Assembly: GCA_000716465.1 (NCBI GenBank)
Contig: JNWL01000010.1
Span: forward strand, 1 to 64,000
Source of the DNA: Streptomyces bikiniensis
Lineage (GTDB): Bacteria > Actinomycetota > Actinomycetes > Streptomycetales > Streptomycetaceae
Length of the DNA: 64,000 nucleotides
Direction: 5' to 3'
Shown here: piece after piece, positions 1 through 6,008 of the stretch
Numbering within the stretch: the stretch's first letter is position 1
Layout of the letters: every line of letters begins with the position of its first letter
Program-made: the position numbers and the translations under genes
Notes under the pieces: model-generated
Seen by the model: only the letters and a program-made list of their open reading frames with translations
Databases searched by the model: none
What the model was told of the DNA's origin: nothing

Positions 1-64
1 ACGGCGACCACCGAGATCTACACTAGATCGCTCGTCGGCAGCGTCAGATGTGTATAAGAGACAG
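1..64 (+). other. Illumina P5 / Nextera adapter left on the contig end (artefact)
   Basis: Bases 1-23 match the 3' part of the Illumina P5 oligonucleotide. Bases 24-31 (TAGATCGC) match the i5 index known as N501/S501. Bases 32-64 match the Nextera read-1 adapter and end in the 19-base Tn5 mosaic end at 46-64. This is not genomic DNA. Translating through it gives the peptides MCIRD, MYKRQ and LSLIHI, which are familiar contamination signatures in public protein data. True sequence starts at 65. The matches are from memory of the oligonucleotide sequences, but the match is long and unambiguous. Confidence 0.98.
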
Positions 65-805
65 GGCCATGGGCGCGACCATCGTGGGCGCCGTGTGGAC
101 CGGCGGCGTCGGAGGAGCGGGCGCGGGGGCCGGGGCGGGCGGGGCCGCGGGGGCGCCGAACGCGGGGGCCGGGGCCGGGGCGGGCGCGGGGGCGCCGAAG
201 GCCGGGGGCGCCGCCGCCTGGGGCGGCGGGGCGAAGCCGGGCGCGGCCGCCTGCTGCTGCGGGGCGGCGGGCTCCTCCTCGGCGACCTCGCCGCCGAAGT
301 TGCGCAGGAGCGCCTCCAGGCCTCCGTCGAAGCCCTGGCCGACGGCGGCGAACCGCCAGACGTCCTTGAGGTAGAAGTCGCCGAGCATCACCGCGCGCTC
401 GGTGGAGAACTCCGCTCCGGTGAACGCGTACCGCGCGACCTCCTCGCCGCCCGCGACGATCCGCAGGTGGCCGGGGCCGATCTGGGACATCTGTCCGGCA
501 CCGTCGATCGTGGCGGTGAAGGACAGCTTGTGGATGTGCGCGGGGATGCGGTCGAGGGTGACGCGGAAGGACTCGGTGTCGCCGGCCTGGGCGCCGAGGA
601 GCTGGATGGACTCCTCGGGCGACTTCGGCTGGTTGAAGAAGACGAAGTAGCGGTCGTCCGAGAGCCGCTCGTCGGCGTCGAGACCGAAGCAGCTGATGTC
701 GAAAGTCAGTCCGGGCGCCGCGATCTGCACGCCCACGTACAGATCGGTCCCCGCGGTCAGATCACTGATCCTGGCCTTGTGGCCGCGTTGGAATTCCCTG
801 GCCAT
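65..805 (-). CDS. TerD-family protein, 3' end cut by contig end
   Basis: TerD domains are calcium-binding beta-sandwich modules found in tellurite-resistance and stress operons and very common in Streptomyces. The first ~175 residues form a complete TerD domain, with typical stretches such as ISCFGLDADERLSDDRYFVF, FNQPKSPE and a DFYLKDVWRFAAVGQGFDGGL ending. A Pro/Ala/Gln-rich linker follows from about residue 178. 247 codons are genuine; the apparent terminal residues LSLIHI come from the adapter. Homologues with such linkers often carry a further C-terminal domain, so the real protein is probably longer. The ATG start at 805 begins MAREFQRG, the usual N terminus of this subfamily. The following 130 bases (806-937) hold no gene. 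Confidence 0.9.
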
Positions 806-937
806 GCGTAACGACCGTCCCCCATCCCGAATGGCGAATGCTCGCGCCAGGCTAACCGCTGCGTGCGACGTTGAGACAGGCCAGGTCGTTTTCGGTACGG
901 AATCGGGAAATCCGCGTACCGACGCGTGGCGGTGCCG

Positions 938-1525
938 TCACTCCTCGCGAGCGTCCTCCGGGCGGTCCGAAAGGTTCGGGAGGCGGTCGACGGCGGCCAC
1001 GCCCTCCAGGTAGCCGCGGGCCCGCTCGGTCCGGGGGTAGGCCTCCAGGAGCCGCCAGAAGCGGGGGCCGTGACCGGGGACGAGCAGATGGGCCAGCTCG
1101 TGCAGGAGGACGTAGTCGACGACGTACTCGGGCATGCCCTGGAGCCGGTGGGAGAGGCGGATGCTGCCCTCGGAGGGGGTGCAGGAGCCCCAGCGGGTGT
1201 TCTGGTTGGTCACCCAGCGGACCGAGCCGGGGCGGGCCCGGCCGTCGAAGTACTGGTCGGAGAGGCGTCGCGCGCGTTCGGTGAGCTCGCGGTCGCCGAG
1301 GACGCTCCGGCTCTCCTTGGCCGCGAGCTTGTCCAGCATGACGCCGACCCAGCGCCGCTCCTCCGCCTCCGACATGCGGGCGGGGATGAGCACGACGGTC
1401 CGGTCGCCCTCGCGGTAGGCCGAGACGGTCCTGCTCCGCCGCGCGCTCCTGCGGACCTCGACCGCGCTCGTCCCCGGGTCGCGGGGCGACTTGCTGGTCA
1501 CGCTGCGTCGTGGATCGGCGGGCAC
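938..1525 (-). CDS. YgjP-like (DUF45) zinc metallopeptidase
   Basis: 195 residues from a GTG at 1525; a second in-frame GTG at 1501 is also possible. The DUF45/YgjP family are SprT-like metalloproteases of mostly unknown substrate. The zinc site is plain: HELAH at about residues 142-146 followed by the third ligand His in GHGPRFW (about 151-157). The family motif RWGSC lies at about 111-115. No signal peptide, so it is cytoplasmic. It is transcribed away from the ThiF-like gene at 1734. The open frame continues far upstream without stops, but that extension is antisense to other genes and not credible. Function beyond peptidase is unknown. Confidence 0.85.
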   Translation of the reverse strand: MPADPRRSVTSKSPRDPGTSAVEVRRSARRSRTVSAYREGDRTVVLIPARMSEAEERRWVGVMLDKLAAKESRSVLGDRELTERARRLSDQYFDGRARPGSVRWVTNQNTRWGSCTPSEGSIRLSHRLQGMPEYVVDYVLLHELAHLLVPGHGPRFWRLLEAYPRTERARGYLEGVAAVDRLPNLSDRPEDAREE

Positions 1526-1733
1526 GGGCCCGACGTTACCCGCTGCCGGGGCCGTTCCGGGAACGGTCCGGCCGCACCGCGCCCCATTTGAATGACTAAT
1601 CCCCCGGCCTGTGGACAACTTTCGGCACCGATCGGGGCGGCGGGGGCATTCTCGCTCCGGGGCGACGGAAATCCGTTGTCGATCATGAATGCGGTTCGTG
1701 GACGTGGACATGGACGTGGACGGGGGCGGGGAA

Positions 1734-2900
1734 ATGCATCCGATGGTGAAACCGGCGCTGCGGCGGGCGTGGCGGAGCCTGCGGTGCGTCCAGTTCGGGG
1801 TCACCCCGGCCCATGCCGTGGTGCTCGACCCGGTGGGCCCGGAGACGGAGGCGGTGCTCGGGCTGCTCGACGGGACGCGCGGGGTCGAGCTGCTGCGGGC
1901 CGAGGCGCGGGCGCTCGGCCTCCCGGACGGGCGGCTCGACGCGCTGCTCGGCCGGCTGGAGTCGGCCGGGCTCCTCACGGACGCCGCGGCGGGGCGGCCC
2001 GGGAGGGCGGGACCGGGCGCCGGGGCGGCGGACGCGGCCCCGGACACGCTCCGGGCGGACCTGGCCTCCCTGTCCGTGGTCCATCCGGAACCGGAGCGGG
2101 CGGTGGGGGTCCTGGCGGCCAGGCGGGCCCTGCGCGTCCAGGTCAGGGACGCGGGGCGGGTGGGGGCGACGGTGGCGGCCCTGCTCGCGGCGGCGGGCGT
2201 GGGCCGGGTCGAGGTGCTGGACTCGGGCCGGGTCGAGCCCTGGGAGACGGCGCCGGGCGGCCTGCCGGCCGAGGCCGTCGGCGAGCGCCGGGCAACGGCC
2301 GCCCGGCGCCTGGTCGGCCGCTGGTCGCGGGACGCGCCACGCGGGGGCGGCCGGGGTGGGGCGAGCGGGGGCGGTCGGGGTGGGGTGAGCGGTGAGCCCG
2401 GGCTTTCACTCGTGGTGGTGACGCCGCGGGACGGTCTCGGTGCGTACGTCCCGGATCCGCTTCCGGCCCAGCGGTGGGTCTCCAGCGGCGTCCCCCACCT
2501 GTACGCGGGGGTGGTCGAGGCGACGGGGACGGTCGGCCCGCTCGTGCTGCCGGGCGGCACGGCCTGCGCCCGCTGCCTCCAGGAGGAGCGGACGGACCGG
2601 GAGCCGGTCCGGCCCCGGCTGCTCGCCCAGTGGCGCTCCGGCGCCCCGCATCCGCTGCCGGCCTGCGACCTGGCGCTGGCCACGGCGGTGGCGGGGCTGG
2701 CCGCCGCGCACGCGCTCGCCTTCCTGGACGGGGACCTGCCGGCGAGCACGGGCACCCGCTGGGAGGCGTCGCTGCCGTTCCTGGAGTGGCGGACGGAGCG
2801 GCTGAGACCCCATCCGGCCTGCCCCTGCGGGGCGGCGCGCGGAAGGGAGGGGGAGCGCGCCTCGGCAGCGGAGGACGCGCACGACACAATGGCGGGGTAA
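1734..2900 (+). CDS. ThiF-like / cyclodehydratase-partner-like protein
   Basis: 388 residues from the ATG at 1734, just after a purine-rich stretch; an ATG at 1689 would add a repetitive VDVDMDVD peptide and looks wrong. The N-terminal ~85 residues resemble the winged-helix region that precedes ThiF-type domains in peptide-modifying enzymes. The C-terminal half has the E1-like pattern with GTACARCLQ followed by a long helical stretch and a terminal CPCG, possibly a zinc site. The N-terminal part of the adenylation fold, with its GxGxxG loop, is not obvious, so activity as an adenylyltransferase is doubtful. It precedes the ABC1 kinase gene by 41 bases and probably shares its transcript. Conserved in Streptomyces as far as I recall; function unknown. 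Confidence 0.7.
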   Translation: MHPMVKPALRRAWRSLRCVQFGVTPAHAVVLDPVGPETEAVLGLLDGTRGVELLRAEARALGLPDGRLDALLGRLESAGLLTDAAAGRPGRAGPGAGAADAAPDTLRADLASLSVVHPEPERAVGVLAARRALRVQVRDAGRVGATVAALLAAAGVGRVEVLDSGRVEPWETAPGGLPAEAVGERRATAARRLVGRWSRDAPRGGGRGGASGGGRGGVSGEPGLSLVVVTPRDGLGAYVPDPLPAQRWVSSGVPHLYAGVVEATGTVGPLVLPGGTACARCLQEERTDREPVRPRLLAQWRSGAPHPLPACDLALATAVAGLAAAHALAFLDGDLPASTGTRWEASLPFLEWRTERLRPHPACPCGAARGREGERASAAEDAHDTMAG

Positions 2901-2941
2901 CGGTCCTGCGCGGCACGGCAGTCTGGGTTTTGGAGGGGCGC

Positions 2942-4297
2942 ATGTCTGATCTTCCCCGGAAGGCGGTCACCCGGACCGCCAAGTTGGCCGCGTTGCCCCT
3001 GGGCTTCGCGGGCCGGGCCACGTGGGGCCTGGGCAAACGGATCGGCGGGCGGTCCGCGGAGATCGTCGCCCGCGAGCTGCAGCAGCGCACGGCCGATCAA
3101 CTCTTCAAGGTGCTCGGAGAGTTGAAGGGAGGGGCGATGAAGTTCGGGCAGGCGCTCTCCGTCTTCGAGTCGGCCCTGCCCGAGGAGGTCGCCGGGCCGT
3201 ACCGGGCGGCGTTGACGAAGCTCCAGGACGCGGCGCCGCCGATGCCGACGCGGACGGTGCACGCGGTCCTGGAGGAGCGTCTCGGCGCCGACTGGCGGGA
3301 GCTGTTCCTGAAGTTCGAGGACAAGCCGGCGGCCGCGGCCTCGATCGGGCAGGTGCACCGGGCCGTGTGGCACGACGGGCGCGAGGTCGCGGTCAAGGTG
3401 CAGTACCCGGGCGCCGGGGAGGCGCTGCTCTCGGACCTGACGCAGCTGAGCCGCTTCGCCCGGCTCCTCGGGCCGCTGGTCCCCGGCATGGACATCAAGC
3501 CGCTGATCGCCGAGATGCGGGACCGGGTCTCCGAGGAGCTGGACTACGGCCTGGAGGCGGCGGCCCAGCGGAAGCACGCGGAGGAGTTCGCGGACGACCC
3601 GGACGTGGTGGTCCCGGCGGTGGTGCACCAGTCGGAGCAGGTCCTGGTGACCGAGTGGATGGAGGGCCTTCCGCTCGCGGAGGTGATCGCGGACGGCACG
3701 CGGGAACAGCGGGACCGGGCGGGTCAGCTCCTGGCCCGCTTCCTCTTCTCGGGCCCGGCGCGCACCGGTCTGCTGCACGCCGACCCGCACCCGGGCAACT
3801 TCCGACTGCTGCCGGGGGCGGACGAGGAGGCCGACGGGGACCCGGAGAGCTGGCGGCTCGGCGTCCTCGACTTCGGCACCGTGGACCGGCTGCCGGGCGG
3901 GCTGCCCGAGACGATCGGCACCTGTCTGCGGACGGCGCTGGCCGGCGAGGCCGAGACGGTCTACGACCTGCTGCGCGCGGAGGGCTTCGTCAAGGAGACC
4001 GTCTCGCTCGACCCGGACGCGGTCCTGGAGTACCTGCTGCCGATCATCGAACCGGCCGAGGCGGAGTCCTTCGTCTTCACCCGCTCCTGGATGCGCACCC
4101 AGGCGGCCCGCATCGCCGACCCCCGCTCCCCCGCGTACCAACTGGGCAAGCAGTTGAACCTGCCGCCCTCGTACCTCCTGATACACCGGGTGACCCTGAG
4201 CACCATCGGGGTGCTGTGCCAACTGAACGCGACGGTCCGCCTGCGCGACGAACTGGACGCCTGGCTCCCGGGCTTCGCGGAGCCGGAGGCCGACTAG
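2942..4297 (+). CDS. ABC1/UbiB-family atypical kinase
   Basis: 451 residues. The family are kinase-like ATPases (UbiB, COQ8) linked to lipid and quinone metabolism. Diagnostic motifs are all present: KxGQ in GGAMKFGQALS (about residues 60-70), an alanine-rich loop AAAASIGQVHRA replacing the glycine loop, the lysine in VAVKVQYPG, HADPHPGNF as the catalytic loop, and LDFGT as the metal-binding motif. The ATG at 2942 follows GGAGGGG with good spacing. The M. tuberculosis homologue Rv3197 also sits next to whiB7 and has been tied to intrinsic macrolide resistance. The gene converges on the zinc-ribbon gene at 4317. Confidence 0.9.
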   Translation: MSDLPRKAVTRTAKLAALPLGFAGRATWGLGKRIGGRSAEIVARELQQRTADQLFKVLGELKGGAMKFGQALSVFESALPEEVAGPYRAALTKLQDAAPPMPTRTVHAVLEERLGADWRELFLKFEDKPAAAASIGQVHRAVWHDGREVAVKVQYPGAGEALLSDLTQLSRFARLLGPLVPGMDIKPLIAEMRDRVSEELDYGLEAAAQRKHAEEFADDPDVVVPAVVHQSEQVLVTEWMEGLPLAEVIADGTREQRDRAGQLLARFLFSGPARTGLLHADPHPGNFRLLPGADEEADGDPESWRLGVLDFGTVDRLPGGLPETIGTCLRTALAGEAETVYDLLRAEGFVKETVSLDPDAVLEYLLPIIEPAEAESFVFTRSWMRTQAARIADPRSPAYQLGKQLNLPPSYLLIHRVTLSTIGVLCQLNATVRLRDELDAWLPGFAEPEAD

Positions 4298-4316
4298 GAC
4301 CTGTCCGGCGGGGGCT

Positions 4317-4517
4317 TCACCACCAGGAGGAGTCGAGCCTGCCCTCGATGGCGCGGAGGTTGGTTCGGGAACAGTCCTCGCAGAAGTACACCCGGCGGCC
4401 GTCCTCGACCGAGAAGGTCCAGGTCAGGGGCAGGGTGTCGGCGGTCCTGCCGCAGCGCGCGCAGGTGAGAGGCTCCTCCGGGGCGTCCGGGTCGCCGGGG
4501 GCGTCGGGGGCGTTCAC
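4317..4517 (-). CDS. Small zinc-ribbon protein, conserved hypothetical
   Basis: 66 residues from a GTG at 4517; an upstream GTG at 4565 would give 82 residues but no better ribosome site. Two Cys pairs, CARCG and CEDC, flank a hydrophobic core and suggest a treble-clef or ribbon zinc fold. The C terminus is RAIEGRLDSSWW. Similar small proteins next to wblC exist in other Streptomyces as far as I recall. A strong hairpin at 4570-4595 separates it from the wblC operon upstream, so it probably has its own promoter. Function unknown. Confidence 0.7.
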   Translation of the reverse strand: MNAPDAPGDPDAPEEPLTCARCGRTADTLPLTWTFSVEDGRRVYFCEDCSRTNLRAIEGRLDSSWW

Positions 4518-4569
4518 CCTCGCGACGATAGTCCGGCGGGCCGCCCGTGGTCCCGCGCAACGCACCGCA

Positions 4570-4595
4570 GGGGCCGGTCCCGACGGACCGGCCCC
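4570..4595 (-). terminator. Hairpin ending the wblC operon
   Basis: An 11-base perfect inverted repeat (GGGGCCGGTCC / GGACCGGCCCC) with a 4-base loop lies 30 bases past the stop of the 107-residue gene. There is no clear T-run, common for Streptomyces terminators. Confidence 0.65.
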
Positions 4596-4624
4596 CGTGG
4601 CGGCGCCCCGGAGGGCGCGGGTTC

Positions 4625-4948
4625 TCAGTGCATGACGGCCATGGCCAGCGCGCGGCGGGCGCGCAGCGAGACGCGCTCGGCGCGGCGCTGCATGCGCCGG
4701 GCGGCGACCAGGCGCGCGGCCTGGCGTTCCGCCTCGGCCTCACGCTGTCGGTCGTGCATATGGGCTCGGGCCAGGGCTTCGGGGATGAGTTGCATTTCAC
4801 GGGTCCTGTTCTGACGCGCCACGGGCGCGGCGGCGGGGGAGAAAGACGGGGTCGCGGAGCCGGCGGGCTCGCTGGTGGAAGAGGTCATCGGGGCCTGCTT
4901 CTGGGGATCGTGCGTGTGGGGGCGGTCGATGGTTCCGGTGGCGTTCAT
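4625..4948 (-). CDS. Conserved hypothetical, translationally coupled to wblC
   Basis: 107 residues. The ATG at 4948 overlaps the wblC stop in an ATGA arrangement, so translation is probably coupled. The N-terminal half is disordered (Ser/Pro/Ala). The C-terminal half is a long, highly charged, Arg/Ala/Glu-rich helix with little hydrophobic face, which could be a coiled coil or nucleic-acid-binding helix. No known domain recognised. Because of the coupling it should be induced with WblC by translation-targeting antibiotics. Confidence 0.75.
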   Translation of the reverse strand: MNATGTIDRPHTHDPQKQAPMTSSTSEPAGSATPSFSPAAAPVARQNRTREMQLIPEALARAHMHDRQREAEAERQAARLVAARRMQRRAERVSLRARRALAMAVMH

Positions 4949-5316
4949 GCCGCGACCGGGTTCTTGCGCGGGCGGCCGCGGGGCCGCTTCCGGGCGACGA
5001 CCACGCCCTGGACGAAGAGCTCACCGCCCCAGACGCCCCACGGCTCGCGCCGCTCCTTGGCGCCGGCGAGGCAGGCGGCCATGAGCGGGCAGGTGCGGCA
5101 GAGGGACTTCGCGTACTCCACGTCGGCCGGGGACTCCGCGAAGAAGACCTCCGGGTCGTAGGAGCGACAGGGGACGGGGACGCCGAGGTTCTCGATGGCG
5201 TCGTCGAGCGCGGTGAGCGCGGTGAGGGGGGTCAAAGCGGGGTCCTCCGTGGGGCGGCCGGTCTGGGGGAGCGATGCGGAAGGCGGTACGGACGGGGCGT
5301 GCGCTTCGAGTTGCAC
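4945..5316 (-). CDS. wblC: WblC/WhiB7 iron-sulfur transcription regulator
   Basis: 123 residues. WhiB7/WblC binds a [4Fe-4S] cluster, contacts the principal sigma factor and activates intrinsic resistance genes when ribosomes are inhibited. Visible features are four cluster cysteines at residues 50, 73, 76 and 82, the GVWGG turn at 94-98, and the diagnostic AT-hook RGRPRK at 113-118, absent from other Wbl proteins. The GTG at 5316 follows a GAGGA site 9 bases upstream. It is preceded by a leader of over 600 bases with a leader ORF and a terminator, and is followed by a coupled 107-residue gene. The ABC1-kinase and uvrD2 neighbours match M. tuberculosis whiB7. Confidence 0.96.
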   Translation of the reverse strand: MQLEAHAPSVPPSASLPQTGRPTEDPALTPLTALTALDDAIENLGVPVPCRSYDPEVFFAESPADVEYAKSLCRTCPLMAACLAGAKERREPWGVWGGELFVQGVVVARKRPRGRPRKNPVAA

Positions 5317-5423
5317 GGTGTTCTTTCCTCGTCTGGTCGTTCCGGCCTGTTGGCCGGGGTTTCGGCTGGTACCGGGTGTTTCTGTCCCGAGGCCCCTTCT
5401 CCCGTCCGTCCCCGTTCGGGGAC

Positions 5424-5465
5424 AAACAGAAGGGCCGCGGATCCCGGGTGGGGTTCCGCGGCCCT
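5424..5465 (-). terminator. Attenuator-type terminator in the wblC leader
   Basis: Read on the minus strand, an 11-base perfect stem (AGGGCCGCGGA / TCCGCGGCCCT) closes a 13-base loop and is followed by TCTGTTTGT. It lies between the stop of the 115-codon leader ORF (5489) and the wblC start (5316), where a transcription attenuator is expected. A second smaller hairpin follows at 5408-5423. Confidence 0.85.
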
Positions 5466-5476
5466 GAAGGCGCCTG

Positions 5477-5493
5477 CCTGATCCTGGATCAGG
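5477..5493 (-). promoter_or_regulatory. Palindrome over the stop codon of the wblC leader ORF
   Basis: CCTGATCC-T-GGATCAGG is an 8-1-8 perfect inverted repeat that contains the leader ORF stop codon (5489-5491). A ribosome terminating there would melt this hairpin, and a stalled or absent ribosome would let it form. It is a candidate pause or antiterminator element. Confidence 0.55.
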
Positions 5494-5836
5494 CTGGATC
5501 ACTCCAGGGTTCGAGCCCACGGAAGGCCCACATCGTGTGGTGCGTCGTCTGCTGCTGGGTGCCGGCACCGGTCGCCGCAAAGGCATAGGCCTTGGCCTTG
5601 CCCGCTGCTCCTGCTTCCAGTGCCTTGGTCGGTCGCTCATTGCGCAGGGCCACGGAGGGCCGCAGCTCCACGGCGGCGGACATGCCGAGGCCGGAGAGAC
5701 CGGTGGTAGGCAGACCGGTGCCGATGAACGCCGAGGCGGAGAGGCCGAGCGTGCAGGCGGAGACGACCGAGCGATCGGTCATTTTGGCGGTGCTGACGAA
5801 GCTGGCGGTGCTGGTCTGGATGGTGTAGCTGATCAC
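5489..5836 (-). CDS. Leader ORF upstream of wblC (candidate attenuation uORF)
   Basis: 115 codons from a GTG at 5836 with a strong AGGAGG 8 bases upstream. Third positions are strongly G/C and Ser/Thr/Ala dominate, so it is translated rather than a chance frame. The N-terminal half is hydrophobic and Ser/Gly-rich; the C-terminal half contains QQQTTHHTMWAF. No known domain. Published work on whiB7/wblC in mycobacteria and S. coelicolor describes an upstream ORF and a terminator in the leader that sense translation inhibition. This ORF sits exactly there. It may act mainly in cis; whether the peptide itself has a function is open. Confidence 0.8.
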   Translation of the reverse strand: MISYTIQTSTASFVSTAKMTDRSVVSACTLGLSASAFIGTGLPTTGLSGLGMSAAVELRPSVALRNERPTKALEAGAAGKAKAYAFAATGAGTQQQTTHHTMWAFRGLEPWSDPA

Positions 5837-5955
5837 TGGAATCGCCTCCTCTCGGCGTCTCGGAGGGCTCGGGTGCGAGCCGGACCCTCATGTTTATTTG
5901 GACAAGTACAGCACGAAGACAGGGCTTCGAAGAAGCCGCCGTTTCCGTGGTTAAG

Positions 5956-5995
5956 AACCTATGGGGCTTGACGGGGCGGGCGCAAACTATTTTTC
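5956..5995 (-). promoter_or_regulatory. Putative WhiB7-dependent autoregulated promoter of wblC
   Basis: On the minus strand, -35 TTGCGC (5980-5985) and -10 TAGGTT (5956-5961) are 18 bases apart. Directly upstream of the -35 is the A/T-rich block GAAAAATAGT (5986-5995). An A/T-rich element abutting the -35 is the known WhiB7 target architecture, bound by the AT-hook. The transcript would start near 5949, giving a leader of about 630 bases. Confidence 0.65.
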
Positions 5996-6008
5996 CGACG
6001 AGTTTTCC

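Noticed and set aside
48..811. Plus-strand ORFs beginning MCIRDR and MYKRQ at the left end
   Set aside because: Their starts lie in the Nextera adapter and the rest is antisense to the TerD gene.
938..4222. A 1094-codon protein reading through the YgjP-like protease
   Set aside because: Only the last ~195 codons match a family; the rest is antisense to the ThiF-like and ABC1 genes.
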